The translations under genes were made by a program, and so were the position numbers. From Methanoregula sp. (GTDB lineage: Archaea > Halobacteriota > Methanomicrobia > Methanomicrobiales > Methanospirillaceae), in NCBI RefSeq assembly GCF_028679125.1, contig NZ_JAJRCG010000007.1, positions 1 to 64,000 on the forward strand: a stretch of 64,000 bases of DNA, written 5' to 3'. This document shows positions 8,991 to 17,578 of this stretch, one piece after another; within the stretch, counting starts at the first letter, position 1, and each line of letters begins with the position of its first letter. The notes below the pieces were generated by a model that was given only the letters and a program-made list of their open reading frames with translations, searched no databases and was not told the origin of the DNA.

Positions 8991-10992
8991 ATCGCAGATT
9001 ATTGCCGTACTCAGCTGGCTCGTTATCCTGACCCTTCTCCAGCTTTCAGTATATCCCTCACTGAAAAAGACCTTCGGCAGGTTTGCCTTTCCGGTTGCTT
9101 TTCCCGCGTCATTACTCTTGTTTACTCTCATAACCTGGTACTGCGGCCTTGCCCGGATCCCCATCCAGCTGGCACTCATTCCATTCATAGGTCTGGCTGT
9201 ATGGCACGTGTACCATCAGGATTACCGTATCGATGAACTGAAAGATGAGTGGCGCTGGGAGGCGCTCTTCCTTGCAGCGTTCCTCATCATGCTGGATATC
9301 CGGTTTGTCAATCCGACGATATCCTATGCAGAGAAATTCATGGACCATGGGTTTCTCGCATCGGTGATCCTGAATCCTGTCGTTCCTCCGCTTGACCCAT
9401 GGTTTGCAGGAGGTACACTGAATGTCTATTACTATCTGGGATACTGGATGCTCGGGTGCCTTGCCATTGTCAGCGGAGTCTCCTCAAACATAGCGTTCAA
9501 CCTCTCCCTGCCCACAGTCTTTGCACTCTCGGCAGTCAGCCTTTACGCTATCGGGACACTGGTTCTCGACCGTTTCCGGTGGCTGCCCCTCATCATCCTG
9601 ATCCTGCCGAATCCGTCGCTCATATACCAACTGATTACCGGGACCACGGTGAACCCGGCGTATGATGCATCGCTGTCCTGGCTGGGTACACGGACAATCA
9701 CCAACACCATCAACGAGTTTCCGCTCTTCTCATTTGTCTGGGGAGATGTCCATCCCCACGTTATTTCAATCTTCAACCAGATCTTCCTCATCTTCCTCCT
9801 CCTCTTTGCCTACAAGCGCTGGGAGACCCTGGACAGGACTGCAAAAGTCATCGTCATGGCCCTTATCGCCGTCAGCCTTGGCTCGATGCCGGCCTTCAAC
9901 ACGTGGGATGTACTCATCTATGCCCCCATTGTCCTGATCATCGCGTTCCTGATCCTCTGGAGAAAACGCATGGCATTGGACCGGTCCGCGTGGGCATTCC
10001 TGCTTGCCGTTCCACCTGTATCGATCCTCTGTTACCTGCCATTCTACCTGCAACTGCAGACGCAGACCGGGGCAATTGCCCTTGTCAGGACACCGTCGGA
10101 CCCCCTTGAATTCCTCTGGGTGAACGGGATCTTCATTGCCATCTTCTTTGCCCTGCTTGTCCCGGAGTTCAGGAAACGGCCGTGGCTCCTTCTGGCATGC
10201 TTGCCATTCGTCCTTGCAGGATATGCTGCAGCAGCGATCGCCATTATCCCGCTGGTCTATTTCGCTGCAAAAGCCAACCGTAATTTCCCCGATCTCCTCG
10301 CAGTATTCGGCCTTGCAATCCTCGTTGTCTGTGAACTCGTCTACATGAAGGACAATATGGGGGAGACGTACTTCCGGATGAACACGATCTTCAAATGCTA
10401 CCTCCCCGCATGGCTGATGCTGAGCACTGCCGCCATGATCATGGTGGGGCAGTGGCTCACAACGTGGGGTCGGATCCCGGTCCTCTCATCCCGGCATGCC
10501 GCAGTTGTATCCGTGGGACTGCTCTGCCTGCTTCTTGCAGTCCCGTTCTTCGCAGGATATAACATGGGATACGGAACCGGCACCCTTGACGGCCTGGCCT
10601 ATCTTTCCACCACCCACAAAGGTGATGCAGGTGCAGTCGCGTACCTCCGGACACTCCCCACCGGGGAGATCCTTGTTGAAGCCGAGAACGGGGATTACTC
10701 CTACTATTCCCGCGTTGCATCGTTCACGGGCATTCCCGCCATCATTGGCCAGCCCTTCCACGAGTTCATGTGGCGAGGAGATCCAGACGGCTGGTTCTCA
10801 ACAAGAAAAGCGGATATTCGGGACATTTACGAAACGCCGGATAAGACCATCGAGCTCATAAAAAAATATAACGCCACCCTATTGTATGTCGGCGATTCAG
10901 AGCGTGATCGGTATAATGTCTCCCTCCCGAATGCCGGTCTCACGAAAGTATATTCCGCGGATAACACGGATATTTATCGCCTTTCAGGGTAA
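8959..10992 (+). CDS. DUF2298 (Chlor_Arch_YYY) multi-spanning membrane protein
   Basis: A 677-residue polytopic protein with at least 14 hydrophobic helices. The signature NVYYYLGYW near residue 155 and SYAEKFMDHGFLAS upstream of it identify the Chlor_Arch_YYY/DUF2298 family, suspected GT-C-type glycosyltransferases of archaea and Chloroflexi. No ATG is available: TTG at 8959 or CTG at 8977 are the candidate starts, and GGAGG at 8964-8968 would suit the latter. It is the last gene of the operon; the C-terminal 120 residues form a soluble outer domain. Function is inferred from context as surface glycan assembly. Confidence 0.8.
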   Translation: MAEGRNLTAPESQIIAVLSWLVILTLLQLSVYPSLKKTFGRFAFPVAFPASLLLFTLITWYCGLARIPIQLALIPFIGLAVWHVYHQDYRIDELKDEWRWEALFLAAFLIMLDIRFVNPTISYAEKFMDHGFLASVILNPVVPPLDPWFAGGTLNVYYYLGYWMLGCLAIVSGVSSNIAFNLSLPTVFALSAVSLYAIGTLVLDRFRWLPLIILILPNPSLIYQLITGTTVNPAYDASLSWLGTRTITNTINEFPLFSFVWGDVHPHVISIFNQIFLIFLLLFAYKRWETLDRTAKVIVMALIAVSLGSMPAFNTWDVLIYAPIVLIIAFLILWRKRMALDRSAWAFLLAVPPVSILCYLPFYLQLQTQTGAIALVRTPSDPLEFLWVNGIFIAIFFALLVPEFRKRPWLLLACLPFVLAGYAAAAIAIIPLVYFAAKANRNFPDLLAVFGLAILVVCELVYMKDNMGETYFRMNTIFKCYLPAWLMLSTAAMIMVGQWLTTWGRIPVLSSRHAAVVSVGLLCLLLAVPFFAGYNMGYGTGTLDGLAYLSTTHKGDAGAVAYLRTLPTGEILVEAENGDYSYYSRVASFTGIPAIIGQPFHEFMWRGDPDGWFSTRKADIRDIYETPDKTIELIKKYNATLLYVGDSERDRYNVSLPNAGLTKVYSADNTDIYRLSG

Positions 10993-11045
10993 CCTTTCCC
11001 CATTACACAGGGGGTATTTACCCCTGTCAATCACGTCGTGGCACA

Positions 11046-11056
11046 AACCTTTATTT
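11046..11056 (+). promoter_or_regulatory. Candidate TATA element for the L7Ae operon
   Basis: AACCTTTATTT lies about 90 bases before the L7Ae start, in the only non-coding stretch between the glycan operon and the ribosomal operon. Identification is by resemblance to archaeal BRE/TATA elements; the start site is unknown. Confidence 0.3.
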
Positions 11057-11138
11057 CCATTCCTGACGAACTGGTATGGCTACATCATTATTTACTGATG
11101 AGTAATGAAGGAGCAGATTCTCCTGAATGAGGTGAGTT

Positions 11139-11507
11139 ATGGCAAAAGGCTACGTTAAGACAGAAGCTCCCGAAGAGCTCCAGAACAAGGCGCTTGAAGC
11201 CCTTGAAGTTGCAAGAGATACCGGTAAGATCAAGAAAGGATCCAACGAGGCAACAAAAGCCATTGAACGCGGTATTGCCGCACTTGTTGTTATTGGTGCC
11301 GATGTCGAGCCCGCAGAGATCGTCATGCACCTTGCCCCGCTCTGTGATGAGAAGAAGGTTCCCTATATCTTCATCAACAAGCAGAATGACATCGGAGCCG
11401 CAAGCGGCCTTGATGTCGGCTCAGCCGCGGCAGCAATCGTCAAGCCCGGTAAGGCAAAAGAGACGATCGATGACCTTGCCAAGCAGCTTGCCGCGCTGAA
11501 GGCGTGA
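11139..11507 (+). CDS. rpl7ae: 50S ribosomal protein L7Ae
   Basis: A 122-residue kink-turn binding protein that is part of the large subunit and also of box C/D, H/ACA and RNase P particles in archaea. Typical stretches are [14 protein letters not shown] (RNA-binding loop), [18 protein letters not shown] and [29 protein letters not shown] 3 bases before the ATG is a good ribosome binding site. It opens the classic archaeal order L7Ae-S28e-L24e-Ndk. Confidence 0.97.
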   Translation: MAKGYVKTEAPEELQNKALEALEVARDTGKIKKGSNEATKAIERGIAALVVIGADVEPAEIVMHLAPLCDEKKVPYIFINKQNDIGAASGLDVGSAAAAIVKPGKAKETIDDLAKQLAALKA

Positions 11508-11517
11508 GGAGTCCAGC

Positions 11518-11727
11518 ATGGCAGATGATGCAACGCCAGCCGAAGTTATCGAGGTCGTCGGTTCGACCGGCATGCACGGTGAGGCAATGCAGGTCAAGTG
11601 CCGAATTCTCGACGGCAGCAACAAGGGACGGATCATCACCCGCAACACCGTGGGTCCGATCCGGGAAGGGGATGTCATCATGCTCCTTGAAACCGAGCGT
11701 GAAGCAAAGAAACTTTCGAGGCGGTAA
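11518..11727 (+). CDS. rps28e: 30S ribosomal protein S28e
   Basis: A 69-residue small-subunit protein with the family motifs GRTG-like [34 protein letters not shown] and the end [14 protein letters not shown]. Length is normal. It starts 10 bases after the L7Ae stop with a GAGGAG Shine-Dalgarno and is followed by L24e after 3 bases, so all are on one transcript. Confidence 0.97.
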   Translation: MADDATPAEVIEVVGSTGMHGEAMQVKCRILDGSNKGRIITRNTVGPIREGDVIMLLETEREAKKLSRR

Positions 11728-11730
11728 ACC

Positions 11731-11922
11731 ATGGTAGAACAGCATGTCTGTAATTTCTGTGGCCACCAGCTCGAACCCGGTACCGGCAAGATGTTCGTGA
11801 AGAAGGACGGTACCATCTTCTACTTCTGCAGCTCTAAGTGCGAGAACAACCAGAAACTCGGCCGCGTACCGCGCCGTGTCGAATGGACGAACGCCGGCAG
11901 GAAAGCAGCAAACAAGGAGTGA
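11731..11922 (+). CDS. rpl24e: 50S ribosomal protein L24e
   Basis: A 63-residue zinc-binding ribosomal protein. The four zinc ligands are Cys7, Cys10, Cys33 and Cys37 (CNFC ... FCSSKC). The basic C-terminus [19 protein letters not shown] contacts rRNA in the family. It lies between S28e and ndk with spacers of 3 and 6 bases. Confidence 0.97.
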   Translation: MVEQHVCNFCGHQLEPGTGKMFVKKDGTIFYFCSSKCENNQKLGRVPRRVEWTNAGRKAANKE

Positions 11923-11928
11923 TCCCTC

Positions 11929-12381
11929 ATGGAGCGCTCCTTTGTAATGGTCAAGCCTGACGGGGTCCAGCGTGGCCTTGTGGGTGAGATTGTCTCCCGG
12001 CTTGAAGCAAAAGGGCTCAAACTCGTTGCAGCACGGTTCGAAAAATTACCGGAAGCCCGGGTGACAGAACAGTACAAGGAACACCTTTCAAAACCATTCT
12101 TCCCGTCACTGAAGAAGTATATCATGGGAGACCCGTGTTTCCTCATGGTCTGGGAGGGCAGGAACGTGGTCGCAATCGTCCGTAAGGTGATTGGCTCCAC
12201 CAACCCCCAGGAAGCAGCACCCGGCACAATCCGGGGCGACTTCGGGATTGACATTGGCAGGAATGTGATCCATGCTTCCGATTCACCGGAGAGTGCAGCC
12301 CGGGAGATCGGTATCCACTTCAAAAACAACGAAGTATTCGCTTATACTCGGATCGATGAATCCGTGATATACGAATACTGA
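11929..12381 (+). CDS. ndk: Nucleoside diphosphate kinase
   Basis: A 150-residue enzyme that transfers phosphate between nucleoside triphosphates and diphosphates through a phospho-histidine. The active-site histidine is His115 in NVIHASDS, and the N-terminus [20 protein letters not shown] is standard. It closes the ribosomal operon. In many archaea infB (IF2) comes next; here it does not, and a T-rich stretch after the stop (12383-12394) suggests the transcript ends. Confidence 0.97.
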   Translation: MERSFVMVKPDGVQRGLVGEIVSRLEAKGLKLVAARFEKLPEARVTEQYKEHLSKPFFPSLKKYIMGDPCFLMVWEGRNVVAIVRKVIGSTNPQEAAPGTIRGDFGIDIGRNVIHASDSPESAAREIGIHFKNNEVFAYTRIDESVIYEY

Positions 12382-12486
12382 TCTTTCTTTTTTTGAATGG
12401 TATTGTCTCCAGTCAGAGCAGTGCTGATTTTCCTATGACCTGAGGTCATCTCTGCGGCCATCACCGGCATAATTTTAGTTGGATAA

Positions 12487-12789
12487 ATGTCCCGAAAAAT
12501 ACAGAACAATTCTGTATACGATCGGAACCACAGACTATATGATGCTGCATTCAGAACATATCATGAGACACAGAGTCGGGAGATCGTGATGGGAGACTGG
12601 GATTTTACATCGGTCGGTCTGGTGCTGATCGGCAGCAGTATCACCGTGGCAGGCATCATCATTGCAGCGCTTCTTATGGGCATCACCATTACGCTGGCCC
12701 CGTTCCTCCTCCTGACGACAGCAGTGCTTATTGTGATAAGCGCGGTACTCATCGTATACCATACACCGCGAAGCCTGCCCCCGATCTGA
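12487..12789 (+). CDS. Small two-helix membrane protein, unknown function
   Basis: Not recognised. The frame encodes 100 residues from the first ATG, but a better start is the ATG at 12589: it is preceded by CGGGAGA at a 6-base spacing and gives a 66-residue protein beginning MGDWDFTSVG. The product has two strongly hydrophobic helices separated by a short turn and ends YHTPRSLPPI. It lies 11 bases before the nitrilase-family gene. No role can be assigned. Confidence 0.55.
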   Translation: MSRKIQNNSVYDRNHRLYDAAFRTYHETQSREIVMGDWDFTSVGLVLIGSSITVAGIIIAALLMGITITLAPFLLLTTAVLIVISAVLIVYHTPRSLPPI

Positions 12790-12800
12790 ACGGATAAAAC

Positions 12801-13613
12801 ATGGATAATTCGCATATAGTCAGGATATGCAGTGCCCAGATCACCAGTGTCTGGGACGATCCGGATAAAACACTCCAGAAAGCCGGACTTTTTGTTCATC
12901 ATGCCGCTGTTTCTGGGGCAGCACTGATCTGCTTTCCCGAACAGTTCGCTACCGGGTGGGATCCCTGTTCGGATTCCCATGCTGAAGAGCGTGACGGGAC
13001 AATTGTATCCACCCTCCGCAACCTTGCAACAGAGAACAATATCGGTATCCTCGGCTCATTCCGGGAGAAGGCCGGTTCTCATCCAAAAAATACCGCGGTT
13101 GCTGTTGGCAGTGACGGCAGTATCCATGCAACCTACGCAAAGATGCATCTCTTCAGTCCCGGTGGAGAGGACACGATATTTGCACCGGGTTCGGACCTGG
13201 GAATCTTCACGCTGGGTCCGCTTACCTGTGGGATCGCCCTATGCTACGATCTGAGGTTCCCGGAACTCTTCCGGCTTTATGCAAAAAAAGGGGTGCAGGC
13301 AGTATTCGTTCCTGCGGCCTGGCCTGAAAGCCGCATGAAACACTGGGAACTTTTCATCACCGCACGGGCCTGTGAGAACCAGATGTATGTATGCGGCATA
13401 AACACCACCGGGAGGACACCGGTTGATACCTATGTCGGAGGTTCGATGACGGTTGACCCGCAGGGATCGATCGTATGCCGGGCAAACGATGCTGAACAAC
13501 TGCTCTTCTGCGATCTTGACCCGGAGATCGTGACCACTGCACGGGAAACATTCCCAGTAGCACGCGATCGCCGGGAGGAACTCTACCATACACTCGCGGG
13601 CAGACGTATCTGA
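12801..13613 (+). CDS. Carbon-nitrogen hydrolase (nitrilase superfamily)
   Basis: A 270-residue cytoplasmic amidohydrolase. The catalytic triad is visible as Glu47 (CFPEQF), Lys114 (YAKMHLF) and Cys148 (ALCYDLRFPELFR). The overall pattern resembles omega-amidase/NIT2-like and predicted amidohydrolase branches that hydrolyse small linear amides. The substrate is not determinable. It follows the small membrane protein closely; threonine synthase begins 75 bases downstream with its own promoter, so a metabolic link is not implied. Confidence 0.88.
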   Translation: MDNSHIVRICSAQITSVWDDPDKTLQKAGLFVHHAAVSGAALICFPEQFATGWDPCSDSHAEERDGTIVSTLRNLATENNIGILGSFREKAGSHPKNTAVAVGSDGSIHATYAKMHLFSPGGEDTIFAPGSDLGIFTLGPLTCGIALCYDLRFPELFRLYAKKGVQAVFVPAAWPESRMKHWELFITARACENQMYVCGINTTGRTPVDTYVGGSMTVDPQGSIVCRANDAEQLLFCDLDPEIVTTARETFPVARDRREELYHTLAGRRI

Positions 13614-13657
13614 TACCGGGCATGCATATCATCGGACACCTCCGGAAAACCGCACGC

Positions 13658-13664
13658 CTATATG
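13658..13664 (+). promoter_or_regulatory. TATA box of threonine synthase gene
   Basis: CTATATG at 13658-13664 is centred 28 bases before the ATG at 13689, the expected TATA-to-start-site distance in archaea. No Shine-Dalgarno precedes the ATG, so a leaderless transcript is likely. Confidence 0.5.
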
Positions 13665-13688
13665 TAATCAGAAATCCTATACTATGCC

Positions 13689-14894
13689 ATGTACCATCTC
13701 GCTTGCGTCAACTGTGGAGCCACCTATCCCGCTGACGAGATCCTGTATAACTGCAAAAAATGCGGTCACCTTCTTACCGTCAAATATCCGCTTGATGAGA
13801 TACACGTTACCCGCGCTGCATGGGACAAGCGGCCTATCTCCGTCTGGAGATACAAGGAACTCCTGCCGGTGCATGGAGATCCGGTCACCCTGCAGGAAGG
13901 CGGAACCCCCCTCTACCACCTGAAGAGACTTGGCGAGGAGATGGGCATTCCCCACCTCTATGCAAAACACGAGGGCATGAATCCCTCCGGTTCATTCAAG
14001 GACCGGGGCATGACCGTCGGGGTCTCGATGGCACTCCAGCTCGGGAAGAAGAGTGTTGCCTGTGCAAGCACCGGAAACACGTCCGCCAGCCTTGCGGTCT
14101 ATGCAGCAAAGGCGGGAATCCCCGCAGTCGTCCTGTTACCGGCCGGCAAAGTTGCAGTCGGGAAGATCGCCCAGGCGCTGATGCACGGGGCAAAGGTCAT
14201 CTCCATCCGGGGGAACTTCGATAAGGCCCTTGAGATGGTCCACGACCTCTGCCTCACCCATGGGCTGTACCTGCTCAATTCCATCAACCCCTACCGGCTT
14301 GAAGGACAGAAAACAATCGGCTTTGAGGCGATCGATCAGTTGGGCGATGTTCCCGACCGCATCGTTCTCCCGGTGGGAAATGCCGGCAATATCTCCGCAG
14401 TGTATAAAGGGCTGCTGGAATGGCAGGAACTGGGATTCATCGACAGGCTCCCGATGATGACCGGTATCCAGGCTCAGGGATCAAGCCCCATCGTCCGTGC
14501 AATGCGTGAGAACCTTCCGGTGGTAGTACCGGAACAGCAACCCGAGACCATTGCAACAGCAATCCGTATCGGGGCACCGGTCAATGCGGAGAAAGCCCTG
14601 ATCGCAATCCGGAAGACCGGAGGCCTTGCTGAATCGGTGACCGACGATGAAATTCTCCGGATGCAGCGCGATCTGGCGCGAAAAGAGGGTATCGGTGTTG
14701 AACCGGCATCCGCTGCTTCAGTTGCCGGCATCCGCAAACTGGCGGAGAGCGGCATGATCGACCGGAACGAACGGATTGTCTGTGTTGTCACCGGCCATCT
14801 CCTGAAAGACCCGGAAACGGTGATCAAACAATGCGAACCCCCAACCGAGATCGACGCGGACCTGCCTTCGCTGCTCTCTGCGCTGCACTTGTAA
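13689..14894 (+). CDS. thrC: Threonine synthase
   Basis: A 401-residue PLP enzyme converting O-phosphohomoserine to threonine. An N-terminal zinc ribbon (Cys6, Cys9, Cys22, Cys25) precedes the fold-type II catalytic domain; the PLP lysine is Lys104 in SGSFKDRGM, and the phosphate-binding loop is VGNAGNISA. The zinc-ribbon form is typical of archaeal threonine synthases. A TATA box 28 bases upstream suggests a leaderless mRNA. The 3' end overlaps the next gene by 64 bases. Confidence 0.95.
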   Translation: MYHLACVNCGATYPADEILYNCKKCGHLLTVKYPLDEIHVTRAAWDKRPISVWRYKELLPVHGDPVTLQEGGTPLYHLKRLGEEMGIPHLYAKHEGMNPSGSFKDRGMTVGVSMALQLGKKSVACASTGNTSASLAVYAAKAGIPAVVLLPAGKVAVGKIAQALMHGAKVISIRGNFDKALEMVHDLCLTHGLYLLNSINPYRLEGQKTIGFEAIDQLGDVPDRIVLPVGNAGNISAVYKGLLEWQELGFIDRLPMMTGIQAQGSSPIVRAMRENLPVVVPEQQPETIATAIRIGAPVNAEKALIAIRKTGGLAESVTDDEILRMQRDLARKEGIGVEPASAASVAGIRKLAESGMIDRNERIVCVVTGHLLKDPETVIKQCEPPTEIDADLPSLLSALHL

Positions 14895-15469
14895 TCCTGC
14901 TCGCGGCCATCCCCGCAGCGGCAGCGCTCTCGGCAGAGTATGTTGTGCTACCGAATGGTACAACATACCGGGCTGCAATCGATGTAACGGATGTCTCCCG
15001 ATATGAATTTGCTGAAATCGGCATCATGGGAGAGAATGTCCCGCTCCAGGTTGCGGATGTGCAGCTGACCGTTAACGGTTCCGCGTATCAGTACAACTGG
15101 AGCCGCCCGTGGGGAGCTCCATCATCAATTGAATTCCCCAAAGGAAATTATACCATCTCCTATCTCGCTCCGCTCCGGAACAACAACCTTCAGGCGACAT
15201 TCACCCGCCCCTACCAGGTGAACGTGACCCTCCCGCAGGAGTTCGCTGTAAGTAATCCGCTTCTTGCTGGCATCAGCCAGGGTGCAAATATCACCAGGCA
15301 GACGGATAATACGACCATAGTCCAGTGGAACAAGACTGCTGGGTTCAATGTCCGGTTCTATGATCCCTGGCATGAGGAACTTCTCTGGTTCTTCCTGCAG
15401 TTCATGGGTATCCTTGTCCTGATCCTGGTAATCATCCCCTATATGCTCTCGTTCAAAAAAGCGGAATGA
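14831..15469 (+). CDS. Secreted/membrane-anchored protein, DUF5803-like
   Basis: A 212-residue protein with an N-terminal signal peptide (RRGPAFAALCAALVILLAAIPAAAA, about residues 9-33), a beta-rich outer domain with several N-glycosylation sequons (NGS, NWS, NYT, NVT, NIT, NTT) and a C-terminal transmembrane helix (about 187-206) ending FKKAE. I believe it matches DUF5803 of methanogenic archaea, but this rests on memory of the family. It starts inside thrC (64-base overlap, different frame); the signal peptide supports that start. Confidence 0.72.
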   Translation: MRTPNRDRRGPAFAALCAALVILLAAIPAAAALSAEYVVLPNGTTYRAAIDVTDVSRYEFAEIGIMGENVPLQVADVQLTVNGSAYQYNWSRPWGAPSSIEFPKGNYTISYLAPLRNNNLQATFTRPYQVNVTLPQEFAVSNPLLAGISQGANITRQTDNTTIVQWNKTAGFNVRFYDPWHEELLWFFLQFMGILVLILVIIPYMLSFKKAE

Positions 15470-15550
15470 GTCCCGAACCCTCCCTACTTTTAATTAAACC
15501 GACAGCATTTTTCAAAGGTTTTTTCAGGTTCCCACTTGGATAAAAGAAAC

Positions 15551-15558
15551 GTATATAC
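15551..15558 (+). promoter_or_regulatory. TATA box of the DUF350 gene
   Basis: GTATATAC at 15551-15558 lies 41 bases before the ATG at 15599, leaving room for a short leader containing the GAGG ribosome binding site at 15587-15590. Confidence 0.45.
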
Positions 15559-15598
15559 GGCACTATAGCCAAGAAATGAGAGGAAAAGAGGTTTATTC

Positions 15599-16099
15599 AT
15601 GCTTCTTGAAAATGCAGCAGTTGGACTTATTCAGTTGGTCGTTGCGATTATTTTTGCCGTCGTTGCCCTCTATATCGGCTTCGCGGTACTCGGCAAGATC
15701 ACCAAGGGTATTGATGAGGAAAAAGAACTTGCAAAGGGGAATGCAGCGGTCGGTATCATTGTCGCAGCAGTCTTTGTTGCTATCGCTCTCGTAGTCGAAT
15801 CCGGTGTCAGCGGACTCTCCGCCGGTATCAGCAAAGCACTCGCAGTCGGGATCTTTTCAACCGATGGTCTGATTGCAGTGGGTCTCTCGTTCTTCCAGCT
15901 TCTCGCGGGCATTGTCCTTGCAGTTGGAGCAATCTATCTTGCACTCAACATCCTTGACAAGTTAACCTCAGGGGTTGAGGAATTCGAGGAACTTAAGAAG
16001 GGCAACGTTGCCGTTGCGCTCGAGATGGGCGGTGTGATCATTGCCGTCGCCTGGATCATCCAGTCCGGTGTAATCGGCATCACCGCTGCCCTCGTATAA
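15599..16099 (+). CDS. DUF350 domain membrane protein
   Basis: A 166-residue protein with four predicted transmembrane helices arranged as two similar halves: LVVAIIFAVVALYIGFAVLGKIT...EEKELAKGNAAVG and LLAGIVLAVGAIYLALNILDKLT...EEFEELKKGNVAVAL. The repeated acidic/basic E-x-x-K-G-N motif after each first helix is the DUF350 hallmark. The function of the family is not established. It is expressed as a single gene with its own TATA box and a T-tract directly after the stop. Confidence 0.88.
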   Translation: MLLENAAVGLIQLVVAIIFAVVALYIGFAVLGKITKGIDEEKELAKGNAAVGIIVAAVFVAIALVVESGVSGLSAGISKALAVGIFSTDGLIAVGLSFFQLLAGIVLAVGAIYLALNILDKLTSGVEEFEELKKGNVAVALEMGGVIIAVAWIIQSGVIGITAALV

Positions 16100-16453
16100 T
16101 TCTTTTTTTGATCAAATTATCCGTTCATGATCCCTGCGGTTTACAACAAATCCGTCAGGTACTCCATGAATCCCGGCAGGATAGATCGTATCAGTCGGTA
16201 ATGCAGTGTTTCCGCGCCCTGCCGCATACGGACCCGTTCCTTTTGCTTAATTCCCAAAGAAAATCGCAGATTGTAAAACGTTCAAATCACACCCTGATTT
16301 GAAATTTGAACGATCCTGAACCGTTCCTTGCCATTTCATACGAACCTGAACAACCGGAATCCACCCGAACACTCGCGACCCTTAATGCAACGCATTTCCA
16401 ACAGGCATTACGGCAAAACAGAGCCGACCATGAAAATACGATACGGAGAACCG
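16100..16453. other. Intergenic region with an inverted repeat
   Basis: About 350 bases after the DUF350 gene. A T-tract at 16100-16110 probably terminates that transcript. A perfect 9-bp inverted repeat lies at 16279-16312. No convincing coding frame is seen; an open stretch starting with TTG at 16108 has no ribosome binding site and unnatural composition. Confidence 0.5.
16279..16312. promoter_or_regulatory. Perfect 9-bp inverted repeat (operator or hairpin)
   Basis: CGTTCAAAT at 16279-16287 is repeated in inverted form as ATTTGAACG at 16304-16312 with a 16-base spacer; the centres are about 25 bases apart. Another ATTTGAA lies at 16297-16303, so alternative pairing is possible. It sits about 140 bases upstream of the DUF5667-type gene and could be an operator. 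Confidence 0.4.
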
Positions 16454-17482
16454 ATGATGAAGACAAGATTCAACATTCTATTCAGCCTGGTGGCGCTGGC
16501 CATGCTTGGCGGGGTGGGTATCGCCGCAGCAGCACCGGCCGTTTCAACTGGAACACAGGACGGAGATAACAGCTCATACTCCTACGGACCCCTGGGTCCG
16601 GGCAATGCACTGTACGGCATCAGGATCGCTTTTGAAAACCTTGATGAGTCGTTCACGTTCAACCAGAGCGAGAAACTGGAGAAACAGGTCAGCCATGCAG
16701 GCATCAGGCTTGCTGAAGTCCAAAACGGACTCAGAGATAATGTAATGGGTGCCGCGGATATTGCACTTGAGCAGTACTGGTTGAAGATGAACCAGACTGA
16801 AGCGGCTCTTGAACCCATGTCGCTCAACGGTACCGGAGATCTACAGGGTGTGAACGATACCGGCCTGCGGCATGCGCAGGAAATGATCGCCAGACACCAG
16901 CAGGTGCTTGAGGATCTTCTCCAATCCCATCCGGACAACAAGGGACTTGAACGGGCATACAACAATAGTGTAGAACTGGAACAGAAGTTTGCAAACAAAA
17001 TAGAGAACCACCAGAAGGTCCGTCAACAGGAACGAGAGAACCTCACAGACGTATCTTCCGGCAATATGACAACGGTCATGGACAAAAACCAGTCATGGAA
17101 CAGGGGCCCCGGAAACAATAGCTGGGAACTCCCGTCCGACATGAACCAGACCCAGGGGTTGGGAACTATGAACAGGAACGGGCATGATACAAACCTTACT
17201 GTCCAGGACCAGCGCCAGAAGCAGGGTAACAGTACGCAGGAGAATCTCATTCCCGGCCAGAGTGAGAAACAGCAGGGTAGTAACGGGAAGAATACAGGGA
17301 ATGCAGGCACTACCCAGAACGGGAATACCAACAACAATCAGAATAGCATTACCAACAATGCAAACCGGAACAATACCATCGTGAACCAACCCGGCAATAC
17401 CAATAACCAGAATGCCGGGAAGGGAACCAGCGGCGCCAGTAACAAGGTGAACACTGGGGATACGAGGTCGTCTGGCAGGTAA
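16454..17482 (+). CDS. Secreted DUF5667-like protein with Asn-rich tail
   Basis: Function unknown. The frame is open from 16328, but the ATG at 16454 (or 16457), preceded by GGAGA, gives a clean signal peptide: MMKTRFNILFSLVALAMLGG, ending near AAAAPA. The mature protein has a helical domain with PGNALYGIRIAFENLDE (matching the DUF5667 pattern), then a charged helix-rich region to about residue 200, then about 140 residues very rich in Asn, Gly, Gln and Thr, with many NxS/T sequons. No C-terminal anchor is visible, so the tail may be a disordered, heavily glycosylated stalk or adhesive segment. Confidence 0.7.
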   Translation: MMKTRFNILFSLVALAMLGGVGIAAAAPAVSTGTQDGDNSSYSYGPLGPGNALYGIRIAFENLDESFTFNQSEKLEKQVSHAGIRLAEVQNGLRDNVMGAADIALEQYWLKMNQTEAALEPMSLNGTGDLQGVNDTGLRHAQEMIARHQQVLEDLLQSHPDNKGLERAYNNSVELEQKFANKIENHQKVRQQERENLTDVSSGNMTTVMDKNQSWNRGPGNNSWELPSDMNQTQGLGTMNRNGHDTNLTVQDQRQKQGNSTQENLIPGQSEKQQGSNGKNTGNAGTTQNGNTNNNQNSITNNANRNNTIVNQPGNTNNQNAGKGTSGASNKVNTGDTRSSGR

Positions 17483-17578
17483 TCCCTGCCATTCTACATG
17501 AAGCGGAGATACCGGGAAGATCCAAGCCGGTAACATTTTTTTGTACCAGACATGATACTGATCAGCAACAGGTGTGTC

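Noticed and set aside
16108-16302. 64-residue open frame after the DUF350 gene
   Set aside because: Starts at TTG inside the terminator T-tract, has no ribosome binding site and no homology pattern.
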